Assembly (NCBI RefSeq): GCF_000422325.1
Contig: NZ_AULO01000011.1
Span: 124,001 to 188,000 of the forward strand
Direction: 5' to 3'
From: Marinospirillum minutulum DSM 6287
Lineage (GTDB): Bacteria; Pseudomonadota; Gammaproteobacteria; Pseudomonadales; Halomonadaceae
Length of the DNA: 64,000 nt
The notes under the pieces were generated by a model. It ran no database searches, was not told where the DNA came from, and saw only the letters and a list, made by a program, of their open reading frames with translations. A program made the position numbers and the translations under genes. Each line of letters starts with the position of its first letter. Within the stretch, counting starts at the first letter, position 1. Positions 9,622-16,445 of this stretch are shown piece after piece.

Positions 9622-9637
9622 CTGGTTGTTTGTACAG
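9622..9637. promoter_or_regulatory. LexA (SOS) box of umuDC
   Basis: The 16 bp CTGGTTGTTTGTACAG match CTG-N10-CAG. The site lies 35 bp upstream of the umuD start, the standard place for a LexA operator. SOS induction is inferred from this box and from the gene it controls. Confidence 0.7.
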
Positions 9638-9972
9638 TAGGGTAAGCCGTTTTAGTTTTGACAGCAACCTAAAGAACTTAACCTTTGTGATCTTATACAG
9701 TCTATTTTTGTTATTGGACTAAAAAAGGCACGTTTAGCCTTTAGGCTTGGCACACTAATTAACTTACCAATAGATTTAAGCTTTATAATTCAATCGGTTC
9801 CATATTAAACAGGAAGGATAGTGTGCCTGCTCTTAGCAAGATAGGCGGCGTGCTTGAATTGTAACCAATGGCTAGCTTGTTTTTACTGATTAAACCTTTA
9901 GTATTCAGAGCCATACATTAATTTTTAGTAAGCAAGCCAAAGCGACAAAACGAGCATGCCTACTAATACGCT
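9638..9972. other. Non-coding region at the left edge of the cassette array
   Basis: About 335 bp without a supported gene. It would be expected to hold the array's attI or first attC, or promoter DNA. There is a weak imperfect dyad (GGCTAGCTTG at about 9870 and CAAGCC at about 9934) but no clean stem. No integrase gene or recognisable integrase fragment is visible on either strand. Confidence 0.5.
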
Positions 9973-9979
9973 GTTATGC
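9973..9979 (+). other. Isolated GTTATGC core-like site, possible left boundary of the cassette array
   Basis: GTTATGC matches the right core box of attC sites and is identical in its first six bases to the core of attC 1 (GTTATGT at 10413). No convincing matching left box was found 60-130 bp upstream, so it may be an attI-like or degenerate attC boundary. It would make the first cassette about 440 bp. Confidence 0.35.
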
Positions 9980-9999
9980 AATCAAGGAGGACAAGTTAC

Positions 10000-10332
10000 G
10001 TGATCACTGACCGAGAAACTGAACTGGCTGAGCGACTAATCAAGCTACATGACGGAAGGAGCTATCGGGAACTCCAAGAAATGTCGGCGCTGCCTAAAGA
10101 CCCGAATGACGATGGGAAGATCACTGAAGACATGTATCTGGATATGTGTCGGGATATAGAGAACGAAATGGGTGCGTTGGAAAGCATCGAGTCTATAGAT
10201 TGCCTACCGAGAAATGAGTCCAAGTTGACGTTGTGGAAGGCGAAGTACAGCAAAAGTGATATCAAAGTGTTTTGGGCGATTGGATTCGACTCGGAGACAC
10301 TGAAAGTTCAAGACGTTTTGGTCCAATGGTAA
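10000..10332 (+). CDS. Hypothetical cassette protein
   Basis: The longest frame opens inside the core-like GTTATGC, but the strong site AAGGAGG at 9984-9990 is followed 9 nt later by GTG at 10000. I therefore prefer that start (110 residues). The protein is hydrophilic and acidic (ERLIKLHDGRSYRELQEMS, then DMCRDIENEMGAL), with no membrane helix and no motif I recognise. A C-terminal 'FWAIGFDSETLKVQDVLVQW' stretch looks like a beta-rich domain. The stop is 3 bp before an attC. This is a typical single-gene cassette of unknown function. Confidence 0.65.
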   Translation: MITDRETELAERLIKLHDGRSYRELQEMSALPKDPNDDGKITEDMYLDMCRDIENEMGALESIESIDCLPRNESKLTLWKAKYSKSDIKVFWAIGFDSETLKVQDVLVQW

Positions 10333-10334
10333 AT

Positions 10335-10419
10335 GCATAACAAGGCCAGTCACGGCGACGTCTACTACATTGCGGCTTCGCCTTCATTCCGTAGCCGCGC
10401 ATGCTGGCTGGCGTTATGT
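10335..10419 (+). other. attC recombination site 1
   Basis: The left box GCATAAC (10335-10341) and right core GTTATGT (10413-10419) are near-inverted. Inside them GCCAG (10345) pairs with CTGGC, and GCGGCT pairs with AGCCGC. The 85-bp imperfect palindrome has the form of an integron attC, oriented with its core at the 3' end of the plus-strand cassette. Confidence 0.75.
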
Positions 10420-10438
10420 GCTTACTTAGGAATTCCCA

Positions 10439-11170
10439 ATGATCGAATTATTAAAAAAAATTGAAGCGCTAAAAGAGATATACGACATATCTGAATTTGA
10501 ATGGGAAATACCTAGAAGCTGTCCACTGCCAATTCCGGAAAAAAGGGCTAGTAGCTTTCAAAAAAATGTTTATTTAAAGAAGAATCTAAAATCTATTATT
10601 AGCGATGATAAAACATTATCTACGCATTATTGGGTTATTCAGGATTGGGGTGGCATTGGGTCTTTTAAGAAAAATGAGCGAAATGACAAGAGGATCGTTA
10701 AGTTTCTTGAAGAGCTTAAAGATGGAAAGCTTACTAAAGCAAATTTTGACGCTATTTCATCTCTTTCAAAAGTTGCATCATTCATGCATCCTGAAGAATA
10801 TGTCATTTATGATTCAAGAGTAATATATGGTTTAAATTGGTTACTATTTAATTTTTCAGATAGTAAGAAGCTTTTTCCTCAACCAGTTGGTCGTAGCGCT
10901 GCTCTATCGAAATATGATATGCAAACAATATTCAGGCTATCTGGTAAGCACTACGAGTATTATTCACACAAAGAAGCATTTCATGAATACTGTAAATTGA
11001 TCAAACAACTATCATCAGATAAGACAGCTCCATACCTATTAGAGATGTTTATTTTTGCCATTGCCCCCTCATGGGTAGTTCAAGATATACAAGAAACAGT
11101 ATCGCTTAAAATTAGTCATGCACATAACAAGTCAAAGCACGCTGACGCAGTAAGCTGCGCCGGTGTTTGA
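10439..11170 (+). CDS. Hypothetical cassette protein with attC-encoded C-terminus
   Basis: A 243-residue soluble protein with an AGGA site before the ATG. The only recognisable feature is FMHPEEYVIYDSRVIYGLNW (residues 119-138). Its P-x-x-Y-x-I-Y-D-S-R-V string appears in several uncharacterised bacterial proteins, some annotated with a DNA-glycosylase-like helical fold. I do not assign a function. The stop codon lies inside the next attC, so about the last 16 residues are encoded by the recombination site itself. It is cassette 2, without its own promoter visible. Confidence 0.7.
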   Translation: MIELLKKIEALKEIYDISEFEWEIPRSCPLPIPEKRASSFQKNVYLKKNLKSIISDDKTLSTHYWVIQDWGGIGSFKKNERNDKRIVKFLEELKDGKLTKANFDAISSLSKVASFMHPEEYVIYDSRVIYGLNWLLFNFSDSKKLFPQPVGRSAALSKYDMQTIFRLSGKHYEYYSHKEAFHEYCKLIKQLSSDKTAPYLLEMFIFAIAPSWVVQDIQETVSLKISHAHNKSKHADAVSCAGV

Positions 11171-11180
11171 GGCGTTAGGC
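11122..11180 (+). other. attC recombination site 2 (59 bp)
   Basis: Left box ACATAAC at 11122 and right core GTTAGGC at 11174, exactly 59 bp end to end. The inner arms TCAAAGCAC and GGTGTTTGA pair with one mismatch and extra bases, and CGCAG/CTGCG forms the terminal stem. The core is a perfect GTTRRRY. This is the best-formed site of the array. Confidence 0.82.
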
Positions 11181-11203
11181 TGCAAAAGGATACAGAGAAT
11201 CAT

Positions 11204-11902
11204 ATGAAATTGTCAGAAGCTGAAGAAGGTTTAGATAAGCACGTACACGACTTAATAGATATATGCCCACATTGTGGAGCAAAGTCACATATTGAAAGGC
11301 AGTGGGCAGGCAGTCACATTCTGGCCAATCGTAATGCAGAGTTTTATGTGATTTTTAGATGTAAGCCATGTCGTAGGTTAATTCTCAAAACTTTTTTCCT
11401 TCTTCAAAATGAATATTCGAGAGATGAAAACTTTGAAATTAAGGGGTGGGATGAGAAATTCCCCGCTGTTATAGATGACCAATTGACTGAGGAAGAACTA
11501 GCATTTATTGATCCAGAAGTTCTGCTGGACTATAAAGAGGCATTGAAATGTATGAGCATTGGAGCCGACAGAGCCGCGTGCTCTATGTTTCGGCGTGCGC
11601 TCCAGTCATCGCTAGTAATTCTCGGAGCAAACCCTAAGGATGATCTTATTAAGCAGATTAACTCACTCCCTTCTTTGCCGGAGGATATCAAAGACTGGGC
11701 ACATCAAATAAGAATATTTGGAAACTGGGGCGCGCATCCGGATGTGGACCAATTGAAGAATGTCGAACCAGAAGATACAGAAGAAGTACATGATTTTTTG
11801 GCGAAGTTTTTTATGTATACATTTGTTATGCCAGAGAAAGTAAAACGTTCACGAGTTCGCCGCGATGAAAAGGTTAAGGTCAATGATCATGCTGATAAAT
11901 AG
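11204..11902 (+). CDS. DUF4145 domain protein (cassette gene)
   Basis: A 232-residue protein beginning 24 nt after the attC core. An N-terminal zinc ribbon (CPHCGAKS at about 23 and CKPC near 63) precedes a helical domain with ALKCMSIGADRAACSMFRRALQ, and IFGNWGAHPD near residue 175. This is the conserved core of DUF4145 (a HEPN-like superfamily). HEPN-like folds often carry RNase or toxin activity, and DUF4145 proteins are common in mobile and defense contexts. An R-x4-6-H catalytic motif is not clearly visible here, so activity is open. It ends 17 bp before the next attC. Confidence 0.75.
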   Translation: MKLSEAEEGLDKHVHDLIDICPHCGAKSHIERQWAGSHILANRNAEFYVIFRCKPCRRLILKTFFLLQNEYSRDENFEIKGWDEKFPAVIDDQLTEEELAFIDPEVLLDYKEALKCMSIGADRAACSMFRRALQSSLVILGANPKDDLIKQINSLPSLPEDIKDWAHQIRIFGNWGAHPDVDQLKNVEPEDTEEVHDFLAKFFMYTFVMPEKVKRSRVRRDEKVKVNDHADK

Positions 11903-11919
11903 TGGTTGCAAGAGATCAA

Positions 11920-12007
11920 GCCTAACAAGCGTTTGCAGTACATTACGGCCCTGCGGGCCTCCATCGGACAGCTACTGCGTAGCTGCCGCTGAAAACGGTC
12001 GTTAGCT
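11920..12007 (+). other. attC recombination site 3
   Basis: Left box GCCTAAC (11920) is a perfect RYYYAAC and the right core is GTTAGCT (12001). The inner arms CGTTTGCAG and CTGAAAACG are complementary with one mismatch. The site is 88 bp and separates the DUF4145 cassette from the SIR2-HerA cassette. Confidence 0.8.
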
Positions 12008-12016
12008 CCTATTCAG

Positions 12017-13441
12017 GTGTCACCAATAAATAAGGATGTATATAAATTGTCTCAATACTTAAAGTTAGGCGATGACCAATCGCCAGTAGAGTTAGCTCCT
12101 TACGGTGATAATGGTGCTTTTAAAGTTATAGGTGGCTGCGTTTGGGCAAAAGCTGAAGATGAAATTACTCCAGACTCTTTACGCTCAAGAATCGAACCTT
12201 GGTTAACTGCACTTTTTCAATCTGAACACCTTAATTTACTTCTTGGTGCAGGTCTTAGCACTGCGGTTCAGCAGTCTGCAACAGGGCAAAGTCCACAAGG
12301 TATGGGGTGGATAGAAGATCTTAAAGTTTGTAAGTCAGAGATAGACGCTTATGTAGAAAAAACCGCTAAAGCTGCGGGTAGAGAGAAGGGAAATATTGAA
12401 GACCAAATTCGTTCAATTAATGAATTAATCAAAGGTTTAGAAATACTAGTCGCGTTAAATCCAGCTCCTATAGTTCCACCTCCACCACCAAACCCACCTT
12501 ATAGATATTTTCCGACTGAGTTGAATCAGCTAAAAGAAGAGCTTTCACGATGTTTACAGTTGTTTGCTCAATCGGTTAGCAATGGTGAAAAATCAATCCG
12601 CGATGCAGAGCGTGAACAAAAAACTGAAACGTTTAATTATTTAGTTAATTTTTTGATGAGTTTTTCAAGCCGAATAGCAACGCGTGATAGATTGCATATT
12701 TTCACGACTAATTATGATCGCATAATTGAAACGGGTGCTGAATTGGCAGGCCTTAGGTTGGTTGATCGGTTTGTTGGTAGTATTGCGCCAATTTTCAGGT
12801 CATCACGTTTGGAGGTTGATTATCATTATAACCCACCAGGTATACGTGGTGAGCCAAGATATTTAGAAGGTGTAGCTCGTTTTACCAAACTTCACGGTTC
12901 ATTAGATTGGTATGAAAACGAAGGGGCTATAAGGCGTTTTGGATTACCTTTTGGAGCGGCTTCTGTAGAGCCATTTTTACAAGTCGAAGGTGCTGGTACA
13001 GCTAACTACCAACAGTTGATGATTTATCCAAATTCAGTCAAAGATCGTGAAACATCAGAATACCCCTATGTAGAATTGTTTAGAGATTTAGCATCAGCAA
13101 CATGCCGCCCAAATAGCACCCTTGTCACCTATGGCTATAGCTTTGGTGACGAGCATATAAATCGAGTTCTAACAGATATGCTAACAATACCCTCAACGCA
13201 TATCGTGATTATTGCCTATGGCGATCCACTTGGAAGAATAATGAGTTTTATAAAGGATAGTGGGCGTCAGGCTCAAATATCTTTATTACTAGGCAGTCAT
13301 TTTGGAGACTTAAAAACATTAGTTGATTACTACCTTCCTAAAGCCGCAATCGATCGCACTTCAATTCGAATGGCTGAACTTTTGAAATCAAGAGGCTTAT
13401 ATCCAGCTGCAATTCAAAACACAATTGGTGGTGAATCATGA
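12017..13441 (+). CDS. SIR2-domain NADase of a SIR2-HerA antiphage system
   Basis: A 474-residue protein whose GTG start lies only 10 bp after attC 3, with no clear ribosome-binding site; a start at the ATG at 12035 is possible. SIR2 motifs are in order: LLLGAGLST near residue 75 (NAD-binding GAG), FTTNYDRIIE near 230, and FTKLHGSLDW (catalytic His near 293). The fold is that of defense SIR2 proteins, which cleave NAD+ when phage is sensed, rather than of deacetylases; the zinc cysteines of CobB are absent. The stop overlaps the herA ATG (ATGA at 13438). SIR2-HerA complexes are an established abortive-infection system, so this is assigned by family and neighbour. Confidence 0.88.
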   Translation: MSPINKDVYKLSQYLKLGDDQSPVELAPYGDNGAFKVIGGCVWAKAEDEITPDSLRSRIEPWLTALFQSEHLNLLLGAGLSTAVQQSATGQSPQGMGWIEDLKVCKSEIDAYVEKTAKAAGREKGNIEDQIRSINELIKGLEILVALNPAPIVPPPPPNPPYRYFPTELNQLKEELSRCLQLFAQSVSNGEKSIRDAEREQKTETFNYLVNFLMSFSSRIATRDRLHIFTTNYDRIIETGAELAGLRLVDRFVGSIAPIFRSSRLEVDYHYNPPGIRGEPRYLEGVARFTKLHGSLDWYENEGAIRRFGLPFGAASVEPFLQVEGAGTANYQQLMIYPNSVKDRETSEYPYVELFRDLASATCRPNSTLVTYGYSFGDEHINRVLTDMLTIPSTHIVIIAYGDPLGRIMSFIKDSGRQAQISLLLGSHFGDLKTLVDYYLPKAAIDRTSIRMAELLKSRGLYPAAIQNTIGGES

Positions 13442-15513
13442 GCTCGCTACCAGTTGAGCAAGGAGAACAATTAAGAGTCGGTACTGTTGATTTTGTATCA
13501 CCAAATGAAATAAGAGCTGTCCTTGATATTGATTCACCAGATTCTGTCGCCTTAAATGCGGGAACTCCGAGAAACTTCCCAAGAGTAAATAGTTATGTTT
13601 TAGTATCTTGTGATAATGGTTATCTAGTTGGACAAATTGAGTGGCTAGCCGTTGAACGTTCACCTTATCCTAAACAAAGGGATATCCAAGATTTTGGTTT
13701 AGTGAATCTACCTTTCCCACAAAAAAAAATCAGTCTAAATCCTGTAGGAACTTTAAAACGAGTTTCAAAGCAAGGTATTGATACTTTCAAGTTTCAGCGA
13801 GGTTCAGAATCATTTCCATCTATTGGTTCTGCTATCTTACTACCAACAGATTTACAGCTTAGATCTATTGTTGAATCTGGCAATAATCGTAGAGTTGTCA
13901 TCGGACAAAGCCCGCTTGCGAATAACGCTAACGTTGCAGTCGATCCTGACCGCTTATTTGGCCGCCATATTGCTGTACTAGGAAATACAGGTAGTGGCAA
14001 ATCTTGTTCAGTTGCCGGTCTTATTCAATGGTCGTTAGAAGCCGCTATGGAATCAGAATCGAAACCAAATGCTCGGTTTATTGTGCTTGATCCAAATGGT
14101 GAATATACACGAGCTTTAGGCCCGGATACAAAATTTAAAGGCCGAGTATTTAAAGTTGAAGCTGGGCAAGGTGAAAACCAACTACAAGTACCTTCTTGGT
14201 TCTGGAACAGTGCTGAATGGGCGTCTTTCACGCAAGCAAGTCCTAGAGCGCAATTACCATTGCTAAAGCGCTCTTTAAGAGCAATGCGAAATGAAGACTT
14301 TAAACTTGAAGCAGATTCAAATATTGAGATAAAACGATTTCTAGGTAATGTGTTAGTAACTTTAAAACATGATAAAAGCTCAGGAAAACCATTTGGCGGA
14401 TATGGTCCTGCTATTGGATTTTGGGAGCTACTAAAAAAGTGGAAAGCAAGCTTAGAGCATTATCGCGACCTTACTGGTGCTACACAATTAAGTAATCCAA
14501 TATTAAATATGCAGTCATATATAGATGAGAGAACTAAGACTGAGACTAAAAGAAATGTGACCATGCAAGCCAGCGTCCCTGAAATTGATTTATTAATTCA
14601 ATCTATTAAATTGGCTTTCGAATCTTTCGGAGGAAATGAAGCTGATTTATTTCCCAAAAGCGAAGATATACCAGTTCCCTTTGAAGGTGAAAATTTAGTT
14701 TCCTATTTAGAAGCATTGGCGCAAGAAAATGGCAGTGAGCAATATGTTGAATATTTAGTGGCACGTATACGGACAATGCTATCTGATACAAGAATGAAGC
14801 CTATCACTAACGATGCAGAACAAAGAGTAGATTTGGCTAAATGGTTAGAAAACTACATAGGTAAGGATGGAACTGGAGAGGATGACAGTTGTGTGTCAAT
14901 TATTGATCTTTCTCTAGTGCCAAATGAAATCACCCACCTTGTAACCGCTGTTATTTCAAGGATTATATTTGAATCATTGCAACGCTATAGACGACTAAAT
15001 AATAAATCCTTACCAACAGTTCTTGTGGCTGAAGAAGCGCATACATTTATTAAACGTTATCGAGATGATTCTGAAAATCAGGATGTTGCAGCTGTGTGTT
15101 GCCAAGTCTTTGAAAAAATAGCACGTGAAGGGAGAAAGTTTGGTCTTGGTATGGTGGTTTCTTCGCAGCGCCCTTCGGAGTTATCACCAACGGTTTTATC
15201 TCAATGTAATACTTTTTTACTACATAGGATTAGTAACGATAGAGATCAGGAACAGGTGCATAAAATGGTACCAGATAATTTACGTGGGCTACTTCGTGAG
15301 TTGCCTTCTCTGCCATCTCAGCATGCAATACTTATGGGTTGGGCATCTGAGCTTCCTGTTTTGGTTAAAATGAAGAGCTTAACAAAAGAGCAGCAACCAC
15401 ATTCAGACGATCCTGACTTCTGGGATGTTTGGACAAGAAAAGATGAAAATGGGAATGTAGTCGAGCGAAATGCTGATTGGGATAAAGTTGTTAAGGAATG
15501 GCAGCAGAGCTAA
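13438..15513 (+). CDS. herA: HerA-type ATPase of a SIR2-HerA antiphage system
   Basis: A 691-residue hexameric ATPase of the HerA/FtsK superfamily. An N-terminal HAS-barrel (about residues 10-135) is followed by Walker A GNTGSGKS near 181 and RFIVLDPNGEYTRAL near 210. Walker B VLVAEEAHTF lies near 530 and the arginine-finger region EKIAREGRKFGLGM near 563. Paired with SIR2 by ATGA overlap, it should form the DNA-translocating or scaffold half of the system. It has a normal length with no break. The TAA stop lies within the left box of attC 4, so the gene's end is fused to the recombination site. Confidence 0.9.
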   Translation: MSSLPVEQGEQLRVGTVDFVSPNEIRAVLDIDSPDSVALNAGTPRNFPRVNSYVLVSCDNGYLVGQIEWLAVERSPYPKQRDIQDFGLVNLPFPQKKISLNPVGTLKRVSKQGIDTFKFQRGSESFPSIGSAILLPTDLQLRSIVESGNNRRVVIGQSPLANNANVAVDPDRLFGRHIAVLGNTGSGKSCSVAGLIQWSLEAAMESESKPNARFIVLDPNGEYTRALGPDTKFKGRVFKVEAGQGENQLQVPSWFWNSAEWASFTQASPRAQLPLLKRSLRAMRNEDFKLEADSNIEIKRFLGNVLVTLKHDKSSGKPFGGYGPAIGFWELLKKWKASLEHYRDLTGATQLSNPILNMQSYIDERTKTETKRNVTMQASVPEIDLLIQSIKLAFESFGGNEADLFPKSEDIPVPFEGENLVSYLEALAQENGSEQYVEYLVARIRTMLSDTRMKPITNDAEQRVDLAKWLENYIGKDGTGEDDSCVSIIDLSLVPNEITHLVTAVISRIIFESLQRYRRLNNKSLPTVLVAEEAHTFIKRYRDDSENQDVAAVCCQVFEKIAREGRKFGLGMVVSSQRPSELSPTVLSQCNTFLLHRISNDRDQEQVHKMVPDNLRGLLRELPSLPSQHAILMGWASELPVLVKMKSLTKEQQPHSDDPDFWDVWTRKDENGNVVERNADWDKVVKEWQQS

Positions 15514-15579
15514 CAAGCCACTGCACTCGGGAATTTTACTCGCTCCGCTCCCAAAGTTCCGGTGAGTGGAGCGTTAGCT
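15508..15579 (+). other. attC recombination site 4
   Basis: Left box AGCTAAC (15508) and right core GTTAGCT (15573) are exact inverse complements. The inner arms GGGAA/TTCC and CCACTGCAC/GTGAGTGG pair with an extrahelical G, which is characteristic of attC. The site is 72 bp. The herA stop lies in its left box. Confidence 0.85.
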
Positions 15580-15601
15580 GAAAAAAATAGAATGGAGCAG
15601 T

Positions 15602-16324
15602 ATGCGAAAACAAAATTTGAATATCGCTGTTTATATTGACATGGAAAATGTCGCCTCATCTGATTTTGTTCTGGAGGAGGTGATGAATTCATTTTTAAGT
15701 ACAGATGAAGATTATAATTGCATATTTGCAATAAAAGCAGCGTATGGGAATCAAAGCGCAGCAAAGAAAGCGCTCAAAAACCAAATCGTTGAGCATAATT
15801 TCAATATAATTGATACGCCAAAGATTGGGAGCGAGAAAAATAGAGCAGATTTGCTTTTAAGTTTGGATGCTTTTGAAACTTTATATTTGAATAACCCTCG
15901 AATTGATCGCTATTGCTTCATGACAAGTGATGCTGACTTTACTGTTGTTGCAGATAAATTGAGAAAGTTTGGAAAGGAAGTGTGGTTAGTCTGTAAGAAA
16001 TCTGACAAAGACCGTGCAATTCTTACAAAGTCCTTTGATAATCTTCTCTTCTTAGAAGACTTCTGCCCTGAAACAACACCTAAAATTACAAGCAAAATAG
16101 AAAGGCTTTTTGTTCAGGCTGTACGAAACATGAATCAGAGTAAACTTCCAAATAATGTTTCTGTTGCAAATGACAAGATGAAGGCCATTGATCCAAGTTT
16201 TCGCATAACAAATACAGAATATAAAACCTTTATGAAGCTTATTAAGGATATGGAGAAAAAAGGATATATTAAATCTGAAACTCTCGCCACAGGTGAGAAT
16301 CGGATAATTGAGATTTGTGTATAA
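15602..16324 (+). CDS. NYN-domain (PIN-like) RNase with C-terminal winged-helix domain
   Basis: A 240-residue cassette protein with GGAG before the ATG, beginning 23 bp after the attC 4 core. An N-terminal NYN domain carries the acidic residues of the family: NIAVYIDMENVAS, then KNRADLLLSLDA and FMTSDADFTVVADKLRKFGK, so Asp residues for metal binding are complete. Residues about 165-240 have OST-HTH/LOTUS-like helices. NYN proteins cleave structured RNA and are found in several defense and toxin contexts; a nuclease role is inferred. Its 3' flank is not a good attC. Confidence 0.78.
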   Translation: MRKQNLNIAVYIDMENVASSDFVLEEVMNSFLSTDEDYNCIFAIKAAYGNQSAAKKALKNQIVEHNFNIIDTPKIGSEKNRADLLLSLDAFETLYLNNPRIDRYCFMTSDADFTVVADKLRKFGKEVWLVCKKSDKDRAILTKSFDNLLFLEDFCPETTPKITSKIERLFVQAVRNMNQSKLPNNVSVANDKMKAIDPSFRITNTEYKTFMKLIKDMEKKGYIKSETLATGENRIIEICV

Positions 16325-16445
16325 TTATCAGCTATAGGACCAAGCACGGCGACAGCTTTGCCTAATGCTCCTTAACTAGCGATTTTCTCGGCTTGCACTT
16401 ACAATGTTCCTTCGAAATTAGTCGCTTTAAGTAAAAGGATCTATC
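16325..16445. other. Right edge of the cassette array, possible truncated attC
   Basis: The stretch begins with ACCAAGCACGGCGACAG, which shares CACGGCGAC with the left half of attC 1, but no right core box follows. It looks like half of an attC fused to unrelated DNA just before hsdM. This is where the array would end. Confidence 0.35.

Noticed and set aside
9638-9972. Possible attI site or intI fragment
   Set aside because: No tyrosine integrase motifs on either strand and no clean attI structure; only an isolated GTTATGC at 9973.
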